The notes: a model not told the origin generated them from the letters alone. A DNA stretch of 64,000 nt from Corallococcus coralloides DSM 2259 (GCF_000255295.1 NC_017030.1:9646328-9710327), one strand, 5' to 3'; positions 8,641 to 18,166 are shown, counted from the first letter of the stretch. Program-made: numbers and translations.

Positions 8641-9825
8641 TCAGCCCTTCACCTGGGAGGCGGCCACGTCCAGCGCCCTCTCCTTCTGCGGGTCCGCCCC
8701 GGCCGCGTACGGCAGCGCGTCCGGGACCTCCACGTCCACCGGGACGCCCACGCCCTCCAGCCGCTCGCCGTCCACGGTCACGTCCATGACGGCGAGGTAG
8801 AGCAGGTCCCCGTTGGCCAGCTTCTGCGGCCCGCCGGCCAGCACCGCGCCCGCGGTCCGCTCGCCCACGAGCGTCGCCAGCCGGTGGCGCTTCATCGCGA
8901 AGGCCACCAGCTCCTTGCCGCTGCGCGAGTTGCCGTTGACGAGCAGCACCACCGGCTTGCGCCAGGACAGCGCGTAGGGACGCGTCTTGCCATCGCGGCC
9001 GGTGTTGAGGAGGAGGGACACCTGGGGGTTGAAGAGGTTGATGAAGGCCGGGCTGCATCCGCCCCAGCCGTCGCGGAAGTCGATGACGAGCGCGTCCGCG
9101 TCCGCGAAGGTGTCCTGGAGCGCCTCCTCCAGGGCCCGCTGGTACTCCTCGCCCGCGCACGCGTAGACGTGCTGGTAGGCGACGCGGCGGCCCTGGCGCT
9201 CCACGACCTGCCCACTGGCCTTCTGGACCGCGAGCCACTCCTTGCGCGGGTTCATGCGACGGGGCGTGACGGTGAGTGACAGGGGCGCGGCGCCCTTCAC
9301 GCGCTCCACGGTGAGGCGCGTGGCCCGGCCCGCGCGGTTCGTGAAGGCGTGCCAAGGGTGGAAGGGCTTGCCCTCCACGGTGACCAGCCGGTCCCCGCGC
9401 AGCAGCCCCGCCTTCGCGCCGGGGCCGTCCGCGAAGACGTGGCGGACGAAGAAGCCGTCCGGAGTCTCCCGCACGTCCACGCCGATGCCGGTGGCCGCGA
9501 CGTTCTGCTTCTTGAGGAAGACCTCGAAGATGGAGGTCACCTCCGCGTGGCCGGGGCTCTCCTTCGGGTAGTAGGCCGTGTGGGAGGTCTTCAGCTCCGC
9601 GAGCGCCGCGTTCGTGCGCCGGGTGAAGTCCTCCACGTCCTTCGCGTCGGCGGCGTAGCCCTGGTGGGCGTCGGCCCAGGCGGCGCCCTTCGCCGCGTCG
9701 ACGTAGCGGGTGCGCACGAGGTCGACGATTTCATCGCCGCGCTTCGTGAAGGGGGACGTGGCGGCCTGGGCACTCGCCACGAAGAGCAGCCCCGCCACCC
9801 ACCACCGCGTCGTCCGAACCGTCAT
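8641..9825 (-). CDS. S41 family C-terminal-processing peptidase-like, exported
   Basis: 394 aa from ATG 9825, preceded by GGGAGGGG (an in-frame ATG at 9852 is less likely). Signal peptide: [23 protein letters not shown]-like domain spans about residues 100-180 ([23 protein letters not shown]). The S41 peptidase core follows, with [12 protein letters not shown] and the nucleophile/lysine region [17 protein letters not shown]. In CTP enzymes the catalytic Ser-Lys pair sits in this region, and here the serine is in SRSGKE. Predicted to be periplasmic. It forms a divergent pair with the LuxR-type regulator (123 bp apart). Confidence 0.86.
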   Translation of the reverse strand: MTVRTTRWWVAGLLFVASAQAATSPFTKRGDEIVDLVRTRYVDAAKGAAWADAHQGYAADAKDVEDFTRRTNAALAELKTSHTAYYPKESPGHAEVTSIFEVFLKKQNVAATGIGVDVRETPDGFFVRHVFADGPGAKAGLLRGDRLVTVEGKPFHPWHAFTNRAGRATRLTVERVKGAAPLSLTVTPRRMNPRKEWLAVQKASGQVVERQGRRVAYQHVYACAGEEYQRALEEALQDTFADADALVIDFRDGWGGCSPAFINLFNPQVSLLLNTGRDGKTRPYALSWRKPVVLLVNGNSRSGKELVAFAMKRHRLATLVGERTAGAVLAGGPQKLANGDLLYLAVMDVTVDGERLEGVGVPVDVEVPDALPYAAGADPQKERALDVAASQVKG

Positions 9826-9948
9826 TGCGTGCCCCTCCCGGGAGGACTTCACGATTCTTCACAGGGGCGCGGCCCAGAGGGAAGGAAAGGCGCTCTGGCG
9901 CCGTGCGGTGTGGCGAACGCGGCGGGCGCGGTTAGGGATGAGGGGCCC

Positions 9949-10578
9949 ATGTTGGATGCGCCCTCGTCATCGCCCAGGCTCGCGCTCGTGTCGGAGGACC
10001 CCCTGGCCCGGGGTGCGCTCGCACGGGCGCTGAGCGACCAGGCGGAGGCCTGGACGGTGGTGGCGGCGGGCACGCAGGAGGAGCTGGAGGCGGCGCGGGG
10101 CGAGCCACCCGACGTGGTGCTCTGGGACACGGGCCTGCGGCTGGAGGAGGGAGCGGCGCCGGACCTGGGCGCGCCGGTGCTGGCGCTGGTGGCGGACGAG
10201 GCGGCGGGGGAGCTGGCGCTGGGCGCGGGCGCGCGGGGCCTGCTGTTCCGCGACGTGGCCCCGGGGATGCTGGGCGCCGCGCTGCACGCGGTCGCGCGAG
10301 GCCTCACGGTGTTCGAGCCGGGCCTGTCCCACGTGCGCGCCGCGCCCAGGAGCACGGCGCCGTCGGGTGCTCCGGGCCCGGACACGCTGACGCCTCGCGA
10401 GCGCGAGGTGCTGGGGCTGCTGGCGGAGGGCCTGTCGAACAAGGCCATCGCGGACCGGCTGGCCATCAGCGAGCACACCGCCAAGTTCCACGTGAACGCG
10501 GTGCTGGCCAAGCTGGGCGTGCAGCGCCGCACGGAGGCCGTGGTGCGCGCGGCGCGGATGGGACTGGTGACGCTCTAG
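9949..10578 (+). CDS. LuxR/NarL-type response regulator with degenerate receiver
   Basis: 209 aa. The N-terminal receiver-like domain has an acidic pair (SED) and a possible acceptor Asp in VVLWDTG. The later conserved Ser/Thr and Lys positions are poorly preserved (LLFRD instead of a lysine-bearing motif), so phosphorylation is doubtful. The C-terminal GerE helix-turn-helix is canonical ([20 protein letters not shown], then [17 protein letters not shown]). It is divergent from the S41 protease gene, and both orphan kinases in this window are at a distance, so no partner is implied. ATG 9949 is chosen because upstream frame sequence is not receiver-like. Confidence 0.88.
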   Translation: MLDAPSSSPRLALVSEDPLARGALARALSDQAEAWTVVAAGTQEELEAARGEPPDVVLWDTGLRLEEGAAPDLGAPVLALVADEAAGELALGAGARGLLFRDVAPGMLGAALHAVARGLTVFEPGLSHVRAAPRSTAPSGAPGPDTLTPREREVLGLLAEGLSNKAIADRLAISEHTAKFHVNAVLAKLGVQRRTEAVVRAARMGLVTL

Positions 10579-10582
10579 TTGC

Positions 10583-11872
10583 TCAGGGCGCGAGGAGCGA
10601 TTCCGCGAGCCGCTGTTCGTCGTACAGGCTCGCTTCCACCCACTCGCGTTGGAAGGTCGGGAGGGGCCACAGCTCGAACCGGAACTGGTGGAAGGCCATG
10701 ACCGCGTGCTCGTCGCGTTTGACCTCCGCCGCCGCCCACGCGCGTCCGGCTTCGTCTCCCTTCAGCTGGGCGCCCTGCTCCATCAACTCGGAGCCCTTCC
10801 AGACCTCCCAGGTCGTGGAGCCCTCCCGGTGGTGTCCGCCCAGCTTCCACAGCGCATGCCCCAGCCGGAGCCGCTCCTCGGGCGTCAGCCGCTCCTTCGT
10901 CACCTCCAGCCGTTCCAGCAGCAGCCTGGGACCGTGCAAGAGCCGCGTCCCCATGGCCGCCCAGTAGAACGGCCAATCGGGATAGCGGACCCCTTGCGAC
11001 TCCAGGCGCCACTGGGCGCTATCGCCCAGTCCGGCCATGCGCGTCGCCCGGTAGTGGGGCAGCTCCGCGATTCGCTCCAGCTCCCGCAGTTCGTCCTGCG
11101 TGAGCGGCTCCTGCCTGGAGGTCTCGCCCAACAGCAGCAACAGCGGCAGGTCGGAATGGTCCGACCGGGCAGCCAGCGCCACCATCTCCGACCGCAGGAG
11201 GTCCCGCCCCCGCTTGCGCGCCCGCACCACCGCATGTGGGCCGATGCGCTGGTGGAAGTATTCGAACGCGGCGAGCCTCAGGACCGGGCTCCGCAGTCCG
11301 GAGAGGTGGTCCATCATCCACTGTTCCTGCGCCTCGGACACCGAGCCCGTCAGCATGGCGATGAACCGGTCCTCCACGTCCTCGGTCCGCGCCCAGACGA
11401 TGGCGACGACGTTCTGCATCTCCGGGACGAGCTCCACGCGGTCGTTGTGGTGGTGGAGGCTGGGACGTCCCGAGTCGAACCACGCCTGGCGCATGGCCTC
11501 CAGCCAGCTCCCCTTCGGCTGAAGGCGGCGCTGGTCGATGAGGGCCGCGAGCACGCGCGGCTCCGGATCCTCGGGCGCCAGCTCACGCAAGCGCGCCACC
11601 ACCCGGGCCGCTGCATCCAGCTTCCCCTCTTCCAGGAACAGACAGGCCCGGACGATCCACGCCGACCGGTCCAGCGGCACATCCTCCAGGACTCGGTCGA
11701 GCTCCGCGTGTGCCAGGTCCGGCTTCTTTGCCCAGGCGTGGTCCACCGCCCGATGGAGCCGCACGTCGGTGGGCTCGTGCGGGGTGGCGGAGGATTTCGG
11801 CACGGACGCGCAGGCACACAGCCACCCGCCCAGGAACAGCGACGCCAGGAATCGCCAGGGAGCCCGCTTCAT
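10583..11872 (-). CDS. TPR-like lipoprotein, first of two tandem paralogues
   Basis: 429 aa with a lipoprotein signal (FLASLFLGGWLCACAS, lipobox CAC with Cys about residue 21). The N-terminal third is rich in paired helices with alternating hydrophobics (HAELDRVLEDVPLDRSAWIV, VLAALIDQRR), which suggests TPR-like repeats. The rest is helical without catalytic motifs. It aligns along its full length with the next gene on the same strand (shared blocks PLLLLLGETS...PLTQDEL and WPLPTFQREW). It stops 4 bp from the convergent LuxR-type gene. Probably inner- or outer-membrane anchored in the periplasm. Function unknown. Confidence 0.82.
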   Translation of the reverse strand: MKRAPWRFLASLFLGGWLCACASVPKSSATPHEPTDVRLHRAVDHAWAKKPDLAHAELDRVLEDVPLDRSAWIVRACLFLEEGKLDAAARVVARLRELAPEDPEPRVLAALIDQRRLQPKGSWLEAMRQAWFDSGRPSLHHHNDRVELVPEMQNVVAIVWARTEDVEDRFIAMLTGSVSEAQEQWMMDHLSGLRSPVLRLAAFEYFHQRIGPHAVVRARKRGRDLLRSEMVALAARSDHSDLPLLLLLGETSRQEPLTQDELRELERIAELPHYRATRMAGLGDSAQWRLESQGVRYPDWPFYWAAMGTRLLHGPRLLLERLEVTKERLTPEERLRLGHALWKLGGHHREGSTTWEVWKGSELMEQGAQLKGDEAGRAWAAAEVKRDEHAVMAFHQFRFELWPLPTFQREWVEASLYDEQRLAESLLAP

Positions 11873-11932
11873 CCCGTCATCCTAGCGGGTCTCCAGGCAG
11901 GCTCCGGCGGATGCTTGCCCGGTGATGGGTGC

Positions 11933-13213
11933 TCAGGGCGCGACGAGGTTGCTCAAGAAGGCCCACTCGTTCTGGACCAGGGCCTTCGCCCACTCGCGCT
12001 GGAGCGAGGGCAGGGGCCAGTTCTCAATCTGCACCTGCCGGGAGGATTGAATGACCGAACGAATCGACTCGTAGCCCTCGGCCACCTGGGCACGCATCTC
12101 CTCGTTTCCGACCAGGACCGCGCCCTGCTCCATCATGCGCAATCCCACGCTGCGCTCCACCAACGTGTTCCCCGCCTGGATGCGCGCTCCCAACGTGAGC
12201 AACGCCTTCCCCAGCCGGTCCTGGTCATCCGGGGCGAGCCGGTCCTTCGTCGCCGCGGCCCGCTTGGTGAGCACCGAGGCGGGGTCCAGGACCAGGTTCG
12301 CGACCGCCACCATGAAGGCCTTGTCGAAGCGCGAAGAAGCGCCCGCGGCCTCCAGGCGCCGCTCCGCATCCACATACCTCTGGGACAGCGGGGCGTTCCG
12401 GTAGTGCTTCAAGCTGGCGATGCGATCCAGCGCCACGATGTCTTCGTGGGTGAGCGGCGTCTCCTCCGAGGCATCCCCCATCAACAGGAGCAGCGGGATG
12501 CGGGACTCGTTCGTCCCGGCGCCGTGCGCCTCGAGCTTGAGCCGCACGGTCTCGCGCGCTTGCCGCCGCAGGTCCGCGGGCAGGCCGTCAGCGTCACTGA
12601 AGTACTCGTGGGCGGAGAGCAGCAGGTGCGAGTCCTCCAGCTCGGAGAGATGTTCCACGAGCCACCGCTGCTGGACCTCCGAGGCCTTGTGGTCCGCCAG
12701 GACGGCGACGAGGCGCGACTCCACGGACTCGGTCCGCTTCCACACGTCGGAGACGGCATTCTTCGCATCCATGGCGACCTCCGGATACCGGCTGGTGTCC
12801 CGGAGGGAGGGGCGGCCCGCGCTCTTCCACGCTTCGATCAACGCCTCGGTCCACCCGGGCCTGGGCGTCCGGCGCCGCTGCTCGACGAGCGCCATGAGCA
12901 TGATGGCGTCCGCTTTGTCGGGGGCCATCTCACGGAGGCGGATCGCGGTCCGGGCCGCGTCATCCTCGGCGCCCTGCTCCAGCTGCAGACAGGTCTGGAC
13001 CATCAGCGCTCCGGGATGCTGGGGCGCCTCCTTCAGGATGGCGGCGAGCTCCGTCTGGGCCTGGGCCCGCTGTCCCTCCCAGACCTGGTTCGCGGCCACA
13101 TGGACCCGAGCGTCGATCCGCTTCCGGAGGGCCTCCTGTTCCTCCGCTGAACGCTGGCAGGCCACGCTGGTGAGAAGCAGGCCCAGGGTCAGCAGGTATC
13201 CACGATGGAACAT
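11933..13213 (-). CDS. TPR-like lipoprotein, second of two tandem paralogues
   Basis: 426 aa, signal peptide with lipobox (LLLTSVACQ, Cys about residue 19). Homologous over its length to the protein encoded at 10583-11872: PLLLLMGDASEETPLTHEDI and WPLPSLQREWAKA match the corresponding blocks, and both have the same N-terminal repeat region (TELAAILKEAPQHPGALMVQ). The two genes are 60 bp apart in the same direction, so they arose by tandem duplication and are likely co-transcribed. No enzymatic motif. It starts 9 bp after the stop of the Fic-like gene on the same strand. Confidence 0.82.
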   Translation of the reverse strand: MFHRGYLLTLGLLLTSVACQRSAEEQEALRKRIDARVHVAANQVWEGQRAQAQTELAAILKEAPQHPGALMVQTCLQLEQGAEDDAARTAIRLREMAPDKADAIMLMALVEQRRRTPRPGWTEALIEAWKSAGRPSLRDTSRYPEVAMDAKNAVSDVWKRTESVESRLVAVLADHKASEVQQRWLVEHLSELEDSHLLLSAHEYFSDADGLPADLRRQARETVRLKLEAHGAGTNESRIPLLLLMGDASEETPLTHEDIVALDRIASLKHYRNAPLSQRYVDAERRLEAAGASSRFDKAFMVAVANLVLDPASVLTKRAAATKDRLAPDDQDRLGKALLTLGARIQAGNTLVERSVGLRMMEQGAVLVGNEEMRAQVAEGYESIRSVIQSSRQVQIENWPLPSLQREWAKALVQNEWAFLSNLVAP

Positions 13214-13222
13214 GCGCCCAGC

Positions 13223-13657
13223 CTACGCCTGTCCATCGCCGACGCGCAGCTCGCGCAGATGTTCGACCACCCAGAGGAACACCGGCTCCACGTCCTTGTA
13301 CTGGTTGTTGGAGATGGCCATCACCAGCGCCTCCGCTTCATCAATCGTGGCGTCCACCTCCAGGCCCATGCACGCCAGGGCCTCGCACATGGCGAGCCAG
13401 GAGATGCGCTTGTTCCCGTCCACGAAGACCTGCTTCGTCGCGATGTAGAAGAGCAGGTAGACGGCGAACATCAGCCCCGGGACCGCTTCCGGCGGAGCGC
13501 CGTACTCCTCCGCGGTCCAGGCCGCGCCCAGGGTCGCGCCAGGGCCCAGCGCATCGCGGACACCCACCCTTCCACCGTGCGCGGCGATGCCCTTGGCTTG
13601 CAGTTCCTGGAGCCGGGCCAGACCGCAGAACCGGTCATACGGCTGCGCGTCGCTCAT
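13223..13657 (-). CDS. Fic/Doc-family protein with catalytic His replaced by Gln
   Basis: 144 aa, one Fic/Doc domain. The core motif reads QVFVDGNKR where the family has HxFx(D/N)(G/A)NKR. The Gln codon CAG lies at 13431-13433. Doc-type proteins modify targets such as EF-Tu, and the missing His is the general base of AMPylation/phosphorylation, so activity is likely altered or lost. The rest of the fold (AVYLLFYIATK, ISWLAMCEALACMG) is intact, arguing against simple decay. It overlaps the upstream small gene by 4 bp (ATGA), the layout of a toxin-antitoxin pair. Predicted cytosolic. Confidence 0.85.
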   Translation of the reverse strand: MSDAQPYDRFCGLARLQELQAKGIAAHGGRVGVRDALGPGATLGAAWTAEEYGAPPEAVPGLMFAVYLLFYIATKQVFVDGNKRISWLAMCEALACMGLEVDATIDEAEALVMAISNNQYKDVEPVFLWVVEHLRELRVGDGQA

Positions 13658-13956
13658 TGAGCCAGCCTCCGCAGCAGCTCACTCCACTTGCGCAGGGCGT
13701 GCGCGTCACGCGCCTCGGCGCTGGGAACCGGTACGTCGGCGCCCTGCTGGCGGATCCAGATGAGCCGGGGCGTGGGGCCCATGACGACCATCGCGGAGGC
13801 TTCTCGCAGGTGAGCGGCCTGCGCCACCTGCTCCGCCGTGGCGGTCACCGTGAGAGTCCCGCCCTCCCGCGGGGCAAGCTGGATCGTCGGCGCGTTCGAC
13901 ACGCCAGGATCGATCCCTTCGATAGTGCCGTGAATCACTTCCAGGTGAGGCAGCAT
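13654..13956 (-). CDS. Putative antitoxin partner of the Fic/Doc-like protein
   Basis: 100 aa from ATG 13956, preceded by AAGGGGGACC. A longer frame begins at 13992 without a ribosome site. Two parts: a small beta-rich N-terminal half (MLPHLEVIHGTIEGID, APREGGTLTVTATAEQVAQA) and a helical C-terminus with basic residues (ALRKWSELLRRLAQ). I do not recognise a named family. Size, position and the 4-bp overlap with the Doc-like gene make an antitoxin role the simplest reading. A Doc-type antitoxin would normally carry an N-terminal DNA-binding AbrB or Phd fold, which I cannot confirm here. Confidence 0.7.
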   Translation of the reverse strand: MLPHLEVIHGTIEGIDPGVSNAPTIQLAPREGGTLTVTATAEQVAQAAHLREASAMVVMGPTPRLIWIRQQGADVPVPSAEARDAHALRKWSELLRRLAQ

Positions 13957-14082
13957 CCCGGGTCCCCCTTCTCGAACGCGTCCGCGTAGCACGCCTCCTG
14001 GAGCCTGGTCACCCCCCAGGGAGGGAGCCTGCGTCTCCGGGCACCGCGGCGGCCATCCGCGCTGCTACACTCCCGCTCCTCC

Positions 14083-15627
14083 ATGGCCAACCAGGATTGG
14101 GTCTCGCGCCTGCTCACCGGACGCGCGTCGGCGGACAAGGGCCTCAGCGTCCACCTCTCCGAGCGTGACGGCGGCAGTCTCCACGACAAGATGCGGCAGG
14201 CGTATTGGTGGATCACCAACAACGCCGTCATCTGCCCCTACTACGACATCGAGTTCGGCGGCACCGCCGCGCTCAAGAACACCGCCGGGGACGAGGTCCA
14301 CCTCCCGGAGGACATGAGCTACAGCTCCTTCGTCCTCATCCCGCTGCTCACCCTCTTCACCTGCCGCCGCGCCCTGCTCGTGGGCGGACCGGGACGCGGA
14401 AAGACCACCTCCGCCATCCTCATGGCCCTGCTCTCAGGCATGGGCCGCGAGGACGTCCACCGGGGCATCCAGCGCGGCCACCCGCAGCTGTCCATCGCGG
14501 ACCTGCTCGGCGCGCCCCTGCCCTCCGACATGCTCAAGGCGGAGGACCTGTCCGCGGTGAAGGTCAGCTGGCGCAAGTGGATCACCCAGCGCGTGAAGAT
14601 CGTCGACGAGTACAACCGCATCCCCACGAAGACCCAGTCCGCCCTGCTGTCGCTGTTGGGCGAGGGCTACGCGGAGATGATGGACCAGTACGTCTACACC
14701 GGCCGCTCGTCCTGGTTCCTCACCGCCAACGACGACCAGGGCGGCGGCACCTTCCAGGTCATCGAAGCGCTCAAGGACCGCCTGGACGTCGTCGTGCGCG
14801 CCGTGCCCTTCAACTCCGGCTTCGTGGACACGCTGCTCCAGCGCATCGAGTCCGACAAGTCCCCGGAGGAGCTGCTCCCCAAGGACATCGTCTTCACGCC
14901 CGGCGAGCTGGAGAAGGCCTACAACTCCATCCTCGCCGTGGAGGTGCCCAAGGGCGTGCTGGAGCGCGTGGCCTTCTTCCTGGGCCAGCTGGACTTCTGC
15001 CGCATGGCGTCCCCGCGCTTCGAGTTCAAGCACAAGGACACGCTGAAGCTCGCCGGACAGACCGTGTCCGCCGTATGCAACGAGCAGTGCCCGCTGGACA
15101 AGAAGGTGCACCTCTGCACGCAGACGGAGAACGGCACCAGCGTGCGCGCGTACCAGACCATCCTCCACTTCGCGAAGGCGCTCGCGTTCTTCCGGGGCCA
15201 CCGCGTGACGGAGCTGGAGGACTTCCGGCAGATCATCCCCTGGGTGCTGCACGAGAAGCTCACCCCCAACGCGCGCAGCCCCTTCTTCGAGGCCAAGGGC
15301 AACAAGCTGCTGCTCCAGGACCGCGTGGCGTGGATCCGCAACATGTTCGACATGGCCATGGCCCGCTACGGCACGCACGCGCCCGTGCGCCAGAAGGTCG
15401 CCGCCCTGCGCGCGGAGCTGGACCTGGGCCTGTCCGGCGTGGACCTGCGCACCACGGAGAAGCGCCTGTCCGCCGTCACCGTGCTGATGAACGACCTGAT
15501 GACCCGCCAGGAGTTGTCCGGCCCGGTGTACGAGGACCTCATCCACTTGAAGTCCCTCTACAGCCGCTACCGCAACTACGCGACGTGGCTGAAGGAGAAC
15601 CCGGGCGGTCAGGGGCAACAGCCATGA
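14083..15627 (+). CDS. MoxR-type AAA+ ATPase, first gene of a five-gene operon
   Basis: 514 aa. Walker A GGPGRGKT (about residues 101-108), Walker B/DExx in KIVDEYNRIP (about 170), a sensor-1 Asn in WFLTAND, and an Arg-rich segment after the insert (LKDRLDVVVRAVPFN). These fit the MoxR/RavA clade, whose members act with von Willebrand factor A proteins to remodel or insert metal cofactors into client proteins. The approximately 80-residue N-terminal region is not AAA+. The stop overlaps the next start by 4 bp. The next three junctions are also 4-bp overlaps, so translation is coupled along the operon. Cytosolic. Confidence 0.92.
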   Translation: MANQDWVSRLLTGRASADKGLSVHLSERDGGSLHDKMRQAYWWITNNAVICPYYDIEFGGTAALKNTAGDEVHLPEDMSYSSFVLIPLLTLFTCRRALLVGGPGRGKTTSAILMALLSGMGREDVHRGIQRGHPQLSIADLLGAPLPSDMLKAEDLSAVKVSWRKWITQRVKIVDEYNRIPTKTQSALLSLLGEGYAEMMDQYVYTGRSSWFLTANDDQGGGTFQVIEALKDRLDVVVRAVPFNSGFVDTLLQRIESDKSPEELLPKDIVFTPGELEKAYNSILAVEVPKGVLERVAFFLGQLDFCRMASPRFEFKHKDTLKLAGQTVSAVCNEQCPLDKKVHLCTQTENGTSVRAYQTILHFAKALAFFRGHRVTELEDFRQIIPWVLHEKLTPNARSPFFEAKGNKLLLQDRVAWIRNMFDMAMARYGTHAPVRQKVAALRAELDLGLSGVDLRTTEKRLSAVTVLMNDLMTRQELSGPVYEDLIHLKSLYSRYRNYATWLKENPGGQGQQP

Positions 15628-16451
15628 GCGAGTTCGTCGACGACCTGGAGAAGGAGGCGCGCGGCCGGTTCGTGCGCTGGGACCGCGCGCTGTGGAGCGC
15701 ATTCCTCAACGGCCCGGTGGTCCGCATGGGCCGGGGGCTCGCGAGCGGAGACGCCGCGGCGGGAGAGAAGCTCCTGCGCGACTACATGCGCCTGGGCGCG
15801 GAGGGCATCGGGCTGGGCTACATGTATCCGGGGTCCGCCGGGCGGGAGAACTTCTTCACGCTCGCGTGGCGGGACCTGCTCCCCAGCCTGTTGCCGGACC
15901 TGCGCCAGGAGGAGCAGGCCGCAGCGCTCGCGCGCGTGTGGAACCTCAGCGAGAACCTGGAGTCCGCGCCGCCCTGGGTGCAGCGGCTGTTCTGCCGCCT
16001 GGGCTCGAACCTGTCCTCGCTGGAGGACCTGGAGGGCCACCTGCACACCATCGCCAACGAGGCGATGGAGCCGCCGGACAAGGCGCTGGGCGACACCTCC
16101 ACCGCGCAGTGGGTGGACCTGTCCCAGGAGGACGCGCGCTTCATGCCCGGAGAGATGCACTTCCTGGCGCCCGCCGTCGTCTGCGTGCACGACAGGCACC
16201 GCGCCACCGCCGCCGGTGGACGTGACGCCGCCACGCAGGGCGTGTGGCTGGTGAAGAAGCCCGTGCTGCTGGGGCCCATGGGCTGCAACGAGCGGCTGGA
16301 GCCCGCGACGGGCAAGCCATCCAAGGCGCTCACCTCGCTGGCGCAGCGCGATCCTCGCGCGGGGGACTGGTACAGCACCCACCACAACGAATGGCGCGCG
16401 GTGGCCACGATGCACACGTCCCAGTGGCTGGCGGTCATCCTGCCGGCATGA
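15624..16451 (+). CDS. Unknown protein of the MoxR/vWA operon
   Basis: 275 aa, between the ATPase and the HEIGHH/vWA protein, overlapping both by 4 bp. No signal peptide or membrane segment. N-terminal half is helical (FVDDLEKEARGRFVRWDRALW, LVPDLRQEEQAAALARVWNLS-like), C-terminal half is beta-rich with Trp, Cys and His residues (MPGEMHFLAPAVVCVHDRHR, WYSTHHNEWRAVATMHTSQW). I recognise no family. Strict coupling with a MoxR ATPase suggests an adaptor or client protein of that machine. Confidence 0.8.
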   Translation: MSEFVDDLEKEARGRFVRWDRALWSAFLNGPVVRMGRGLASGDAAAGEKLLRDYMRLGAEGIGLGYMYPGSAGRENFFTLAWRDLLPSLLPDLRQEEQAAALARVWNLSENLESAPPWVQRLFCRLGSNLSSLEDLEGHLHTIANEAMEPPDKALGDTSTAQWVDLSQEDARFMPGEMHFLAPAVVCVHDRHRATAAGGRDAATQGVWLVKKPVLLGPMGCNERLEPATGKPSKALTSLAQRDPRAGDWYSTHHNEWRAVATMHTSQWLAVILPA

Positions 16452-18166
16452 GCGCGGGCGCGGCCTTCACCCCGGAGGAGGTGGAGCGGTGCTGGCGCGA
16501 CGCGCTGGCGCTGTGGGACGTGCACGTGCAGCTGAGCCCGCCCGAGCCGCACCAACCCTTCCGGCCCGGTGAGGCCGCGCCGGACGAACCGCTCGCGTAC
16601 ATCGACCTGGCGCGCCGGCAGGTGTTCGTCCACTTCGACCTGCTGGTCCGCATGGGCGCGCGCGACAGCCTCACCGCCGTGCTGGCCCATGAAATCGGCC
16701 ACCACGTGCGCTTCCCGCACACGCTGGGATGGGACGCGGAGCTGCGCGTGCTGGAGCAGCGCCTCCTCCCGGGCCTGGGCCAGTCGCTCACCAACCTGTT
16801 CTTCGACCTCCAGGTGAACGAGTTCGTGGGGCGCACCCACGCCGAAGCGCTGTGCCAGGTGTACCGGGGCTTCCTGCGCACGCCGGACGGGCGCAAGAAG
16901 AACAAGACCCGGAACAAGAAGAAGGAGGACGGCGACACGGGCACGAGCGGGCCGTCCCCGCTGTTCTGCTTCTACCTGGCCATCTACGAGGAGCTCTGGC
17001 GCCGCGAGCCCGGGCACCTGGTGCCCGAGGCCCTGCTGCCGAAGCTGGAGGAGGCCTACCCGGGCTTCCGCGCGCAGGCGCGCATGTTCGTGCAGACGTT
17101 CTACGCGCTGCCCGACCCGCGCCTGCAATTCCTCTACTTCTGCGCCGCGTTCATCCGCTTCATCGACATGCCCTCCGAAGTGGGCTTCTGCATCCCGCTC
17201 GCGGGCGACCTTGGCGCTCCGGACGAAGGCGACCTGGACGCGGCGGTACAGGCTGGCGGCCGGTGGCAGGACGCGCTGGACGAGGCGCGCGCCAACGGCT
17301 GGCTGGACGACTCGCACGACACGAAGGAGTCGGATCCGCTGGAGACCATCCGCCGCGCGACCGCGCACCGCCCCGGCGACGACGGCGGCAGGCTGCGGCG
17401 GGCGCTGGTGGGCCGGTACTACCGGCGGCTCGTGGACCAGTACATCCTCAAGCTGCCCGCTTCGCCCTCGAAGCCCGAGCCCTACCTGCGCACGATTCCG
17501 GAGGCGTGGGAGTACGGCGACGACCCGACCACCATCGACTGGACGCTCACGGTGATTGCTCAGGGCCACCTGGCCGCCGTGAACCCGCTGCGCCGCGAGC
17601 TGGAGGCGGACCTGCCGCCGCCGTCGGACCTGGGCGTGCCCGCGCTGGAAATCTACCTGGACACCAGCGGCTCCATGCCCAACCCGCAGCAGGACCTCAA
17701 CGCGATGACGCTGGCCGCGCAGGTGCTGTCCGCCTCCGCGCTGCGCAAGGGCGCCACGGTGCGCGGCATCATCTACTCCGCGGACAACCCCGTCGTGTCC
17801 CCGTGGATGTACGACGAGGAGACGGCGCGCGACTTCTTCCTGCACTACATCGGCGGGGGGACATGGTTCCCCGTGGAGGTCATGGAGCAGCTGTCCGAGG
17901 AGCGGCCGGACGCGCTGCGCGTCGTCATCTCGGACAGCGACTTCCTCTACAACATGCGGCAGGAGGGCGCGATGCCGCGGTTTGTCCGCGGGATGAACCG
18001 GTCGCGCCGGGTGGTGGCCTTCCTCGCGCTGCCGGACGACGTGTCCGCGCGGCAGGTGCTGGCGCCGGTGCTGGGCAGCCCGCGCTTCCGGCTGGCGACC
18101 GTGCAATGGATGTCTGACTTTGGCCGTGCCGCCGCGGCACTGGCCGATGCCCTGTTGGAGAAATGA
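16448..18166 (+). CDS. Zinc-protease-like protein with C-terminal vWA domain
   Basis: 572 aa from ATG 16448. The N-terminal part carries a zincin motif HEIGHH (residues 81-86) inside VLAHEIGHHVRFPHT. The central region is helical and has a basic Lys-rich loop (KKNKTRNKKKEDGD, about 150-163). The C-terminal vWA domain shows a MIDAS signature DTSGSM (about residue 407) followed by a possible Asp (ISDSD). MoxR partners often contain vWA, and COG3864-like proteins combine metalloprotease and vWA regions, so an ATPase-controlled protease is a reasonable model. No signal peptide. A third His/Glu zinc ligand is not identified by eye. Confidence 0.85.
   Translation: MSAGAAFTPEEVERCWRDALALWDVHVQLSPPEPHQPFRPGEAAPDEPLAYIDLARRQVFVHFDLLVRMGARDSLTAVLAHEIGHHVRFPHTLGWDAELRVLEQRLLPGLGQSLTNLFFDLQVNEFVGRTHAEALCQVYRGFLRTPDGRKKNKTRNKKKEDGDTGTSGPSPLFCFYLAIYEELWRREPGHLVPEALLPKLEEAYPGFRAQARMFVQTFYALPDPRLQFLYFCAAFIRFIDMPSEVGFCIPLAGDLGAPDEGDLDAAVQAGGRWQDALDEARANGWLDDSHDTKESDPLETIRRATAHRPGDDGGRLRRALVGRYYRRLVDQYILKLPASPSKPEPYLRTIPEAWEYGDDPTTIDWTLTVIAQGHLAAVNPLRRELEADLPPPSDLGVPALEIYLDTSGSMPNPQQDLNAMTLAAQVLSASALRKGATVRGIIYSADNPVVSPWMYDEETARDFFLHYIGGGTWFPVEVMEQLSEERPDALRVVISDSDFLYNMRQEGAMPRFVRGMNRSRRVVAFLALPDDVSARQVLAPVLGSPRFRLATVQWMSDFGRAAAALADALLEK

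Noticed and set aside
10649-13150. Plus-strand open frame of over 830 codons opposite the lipoprotein pair
   Set aside because: Its composition (His, Gln, Arg, Leu) is that of a shadow of the minus-strand lipoproteins, which have signals and homologous structure.
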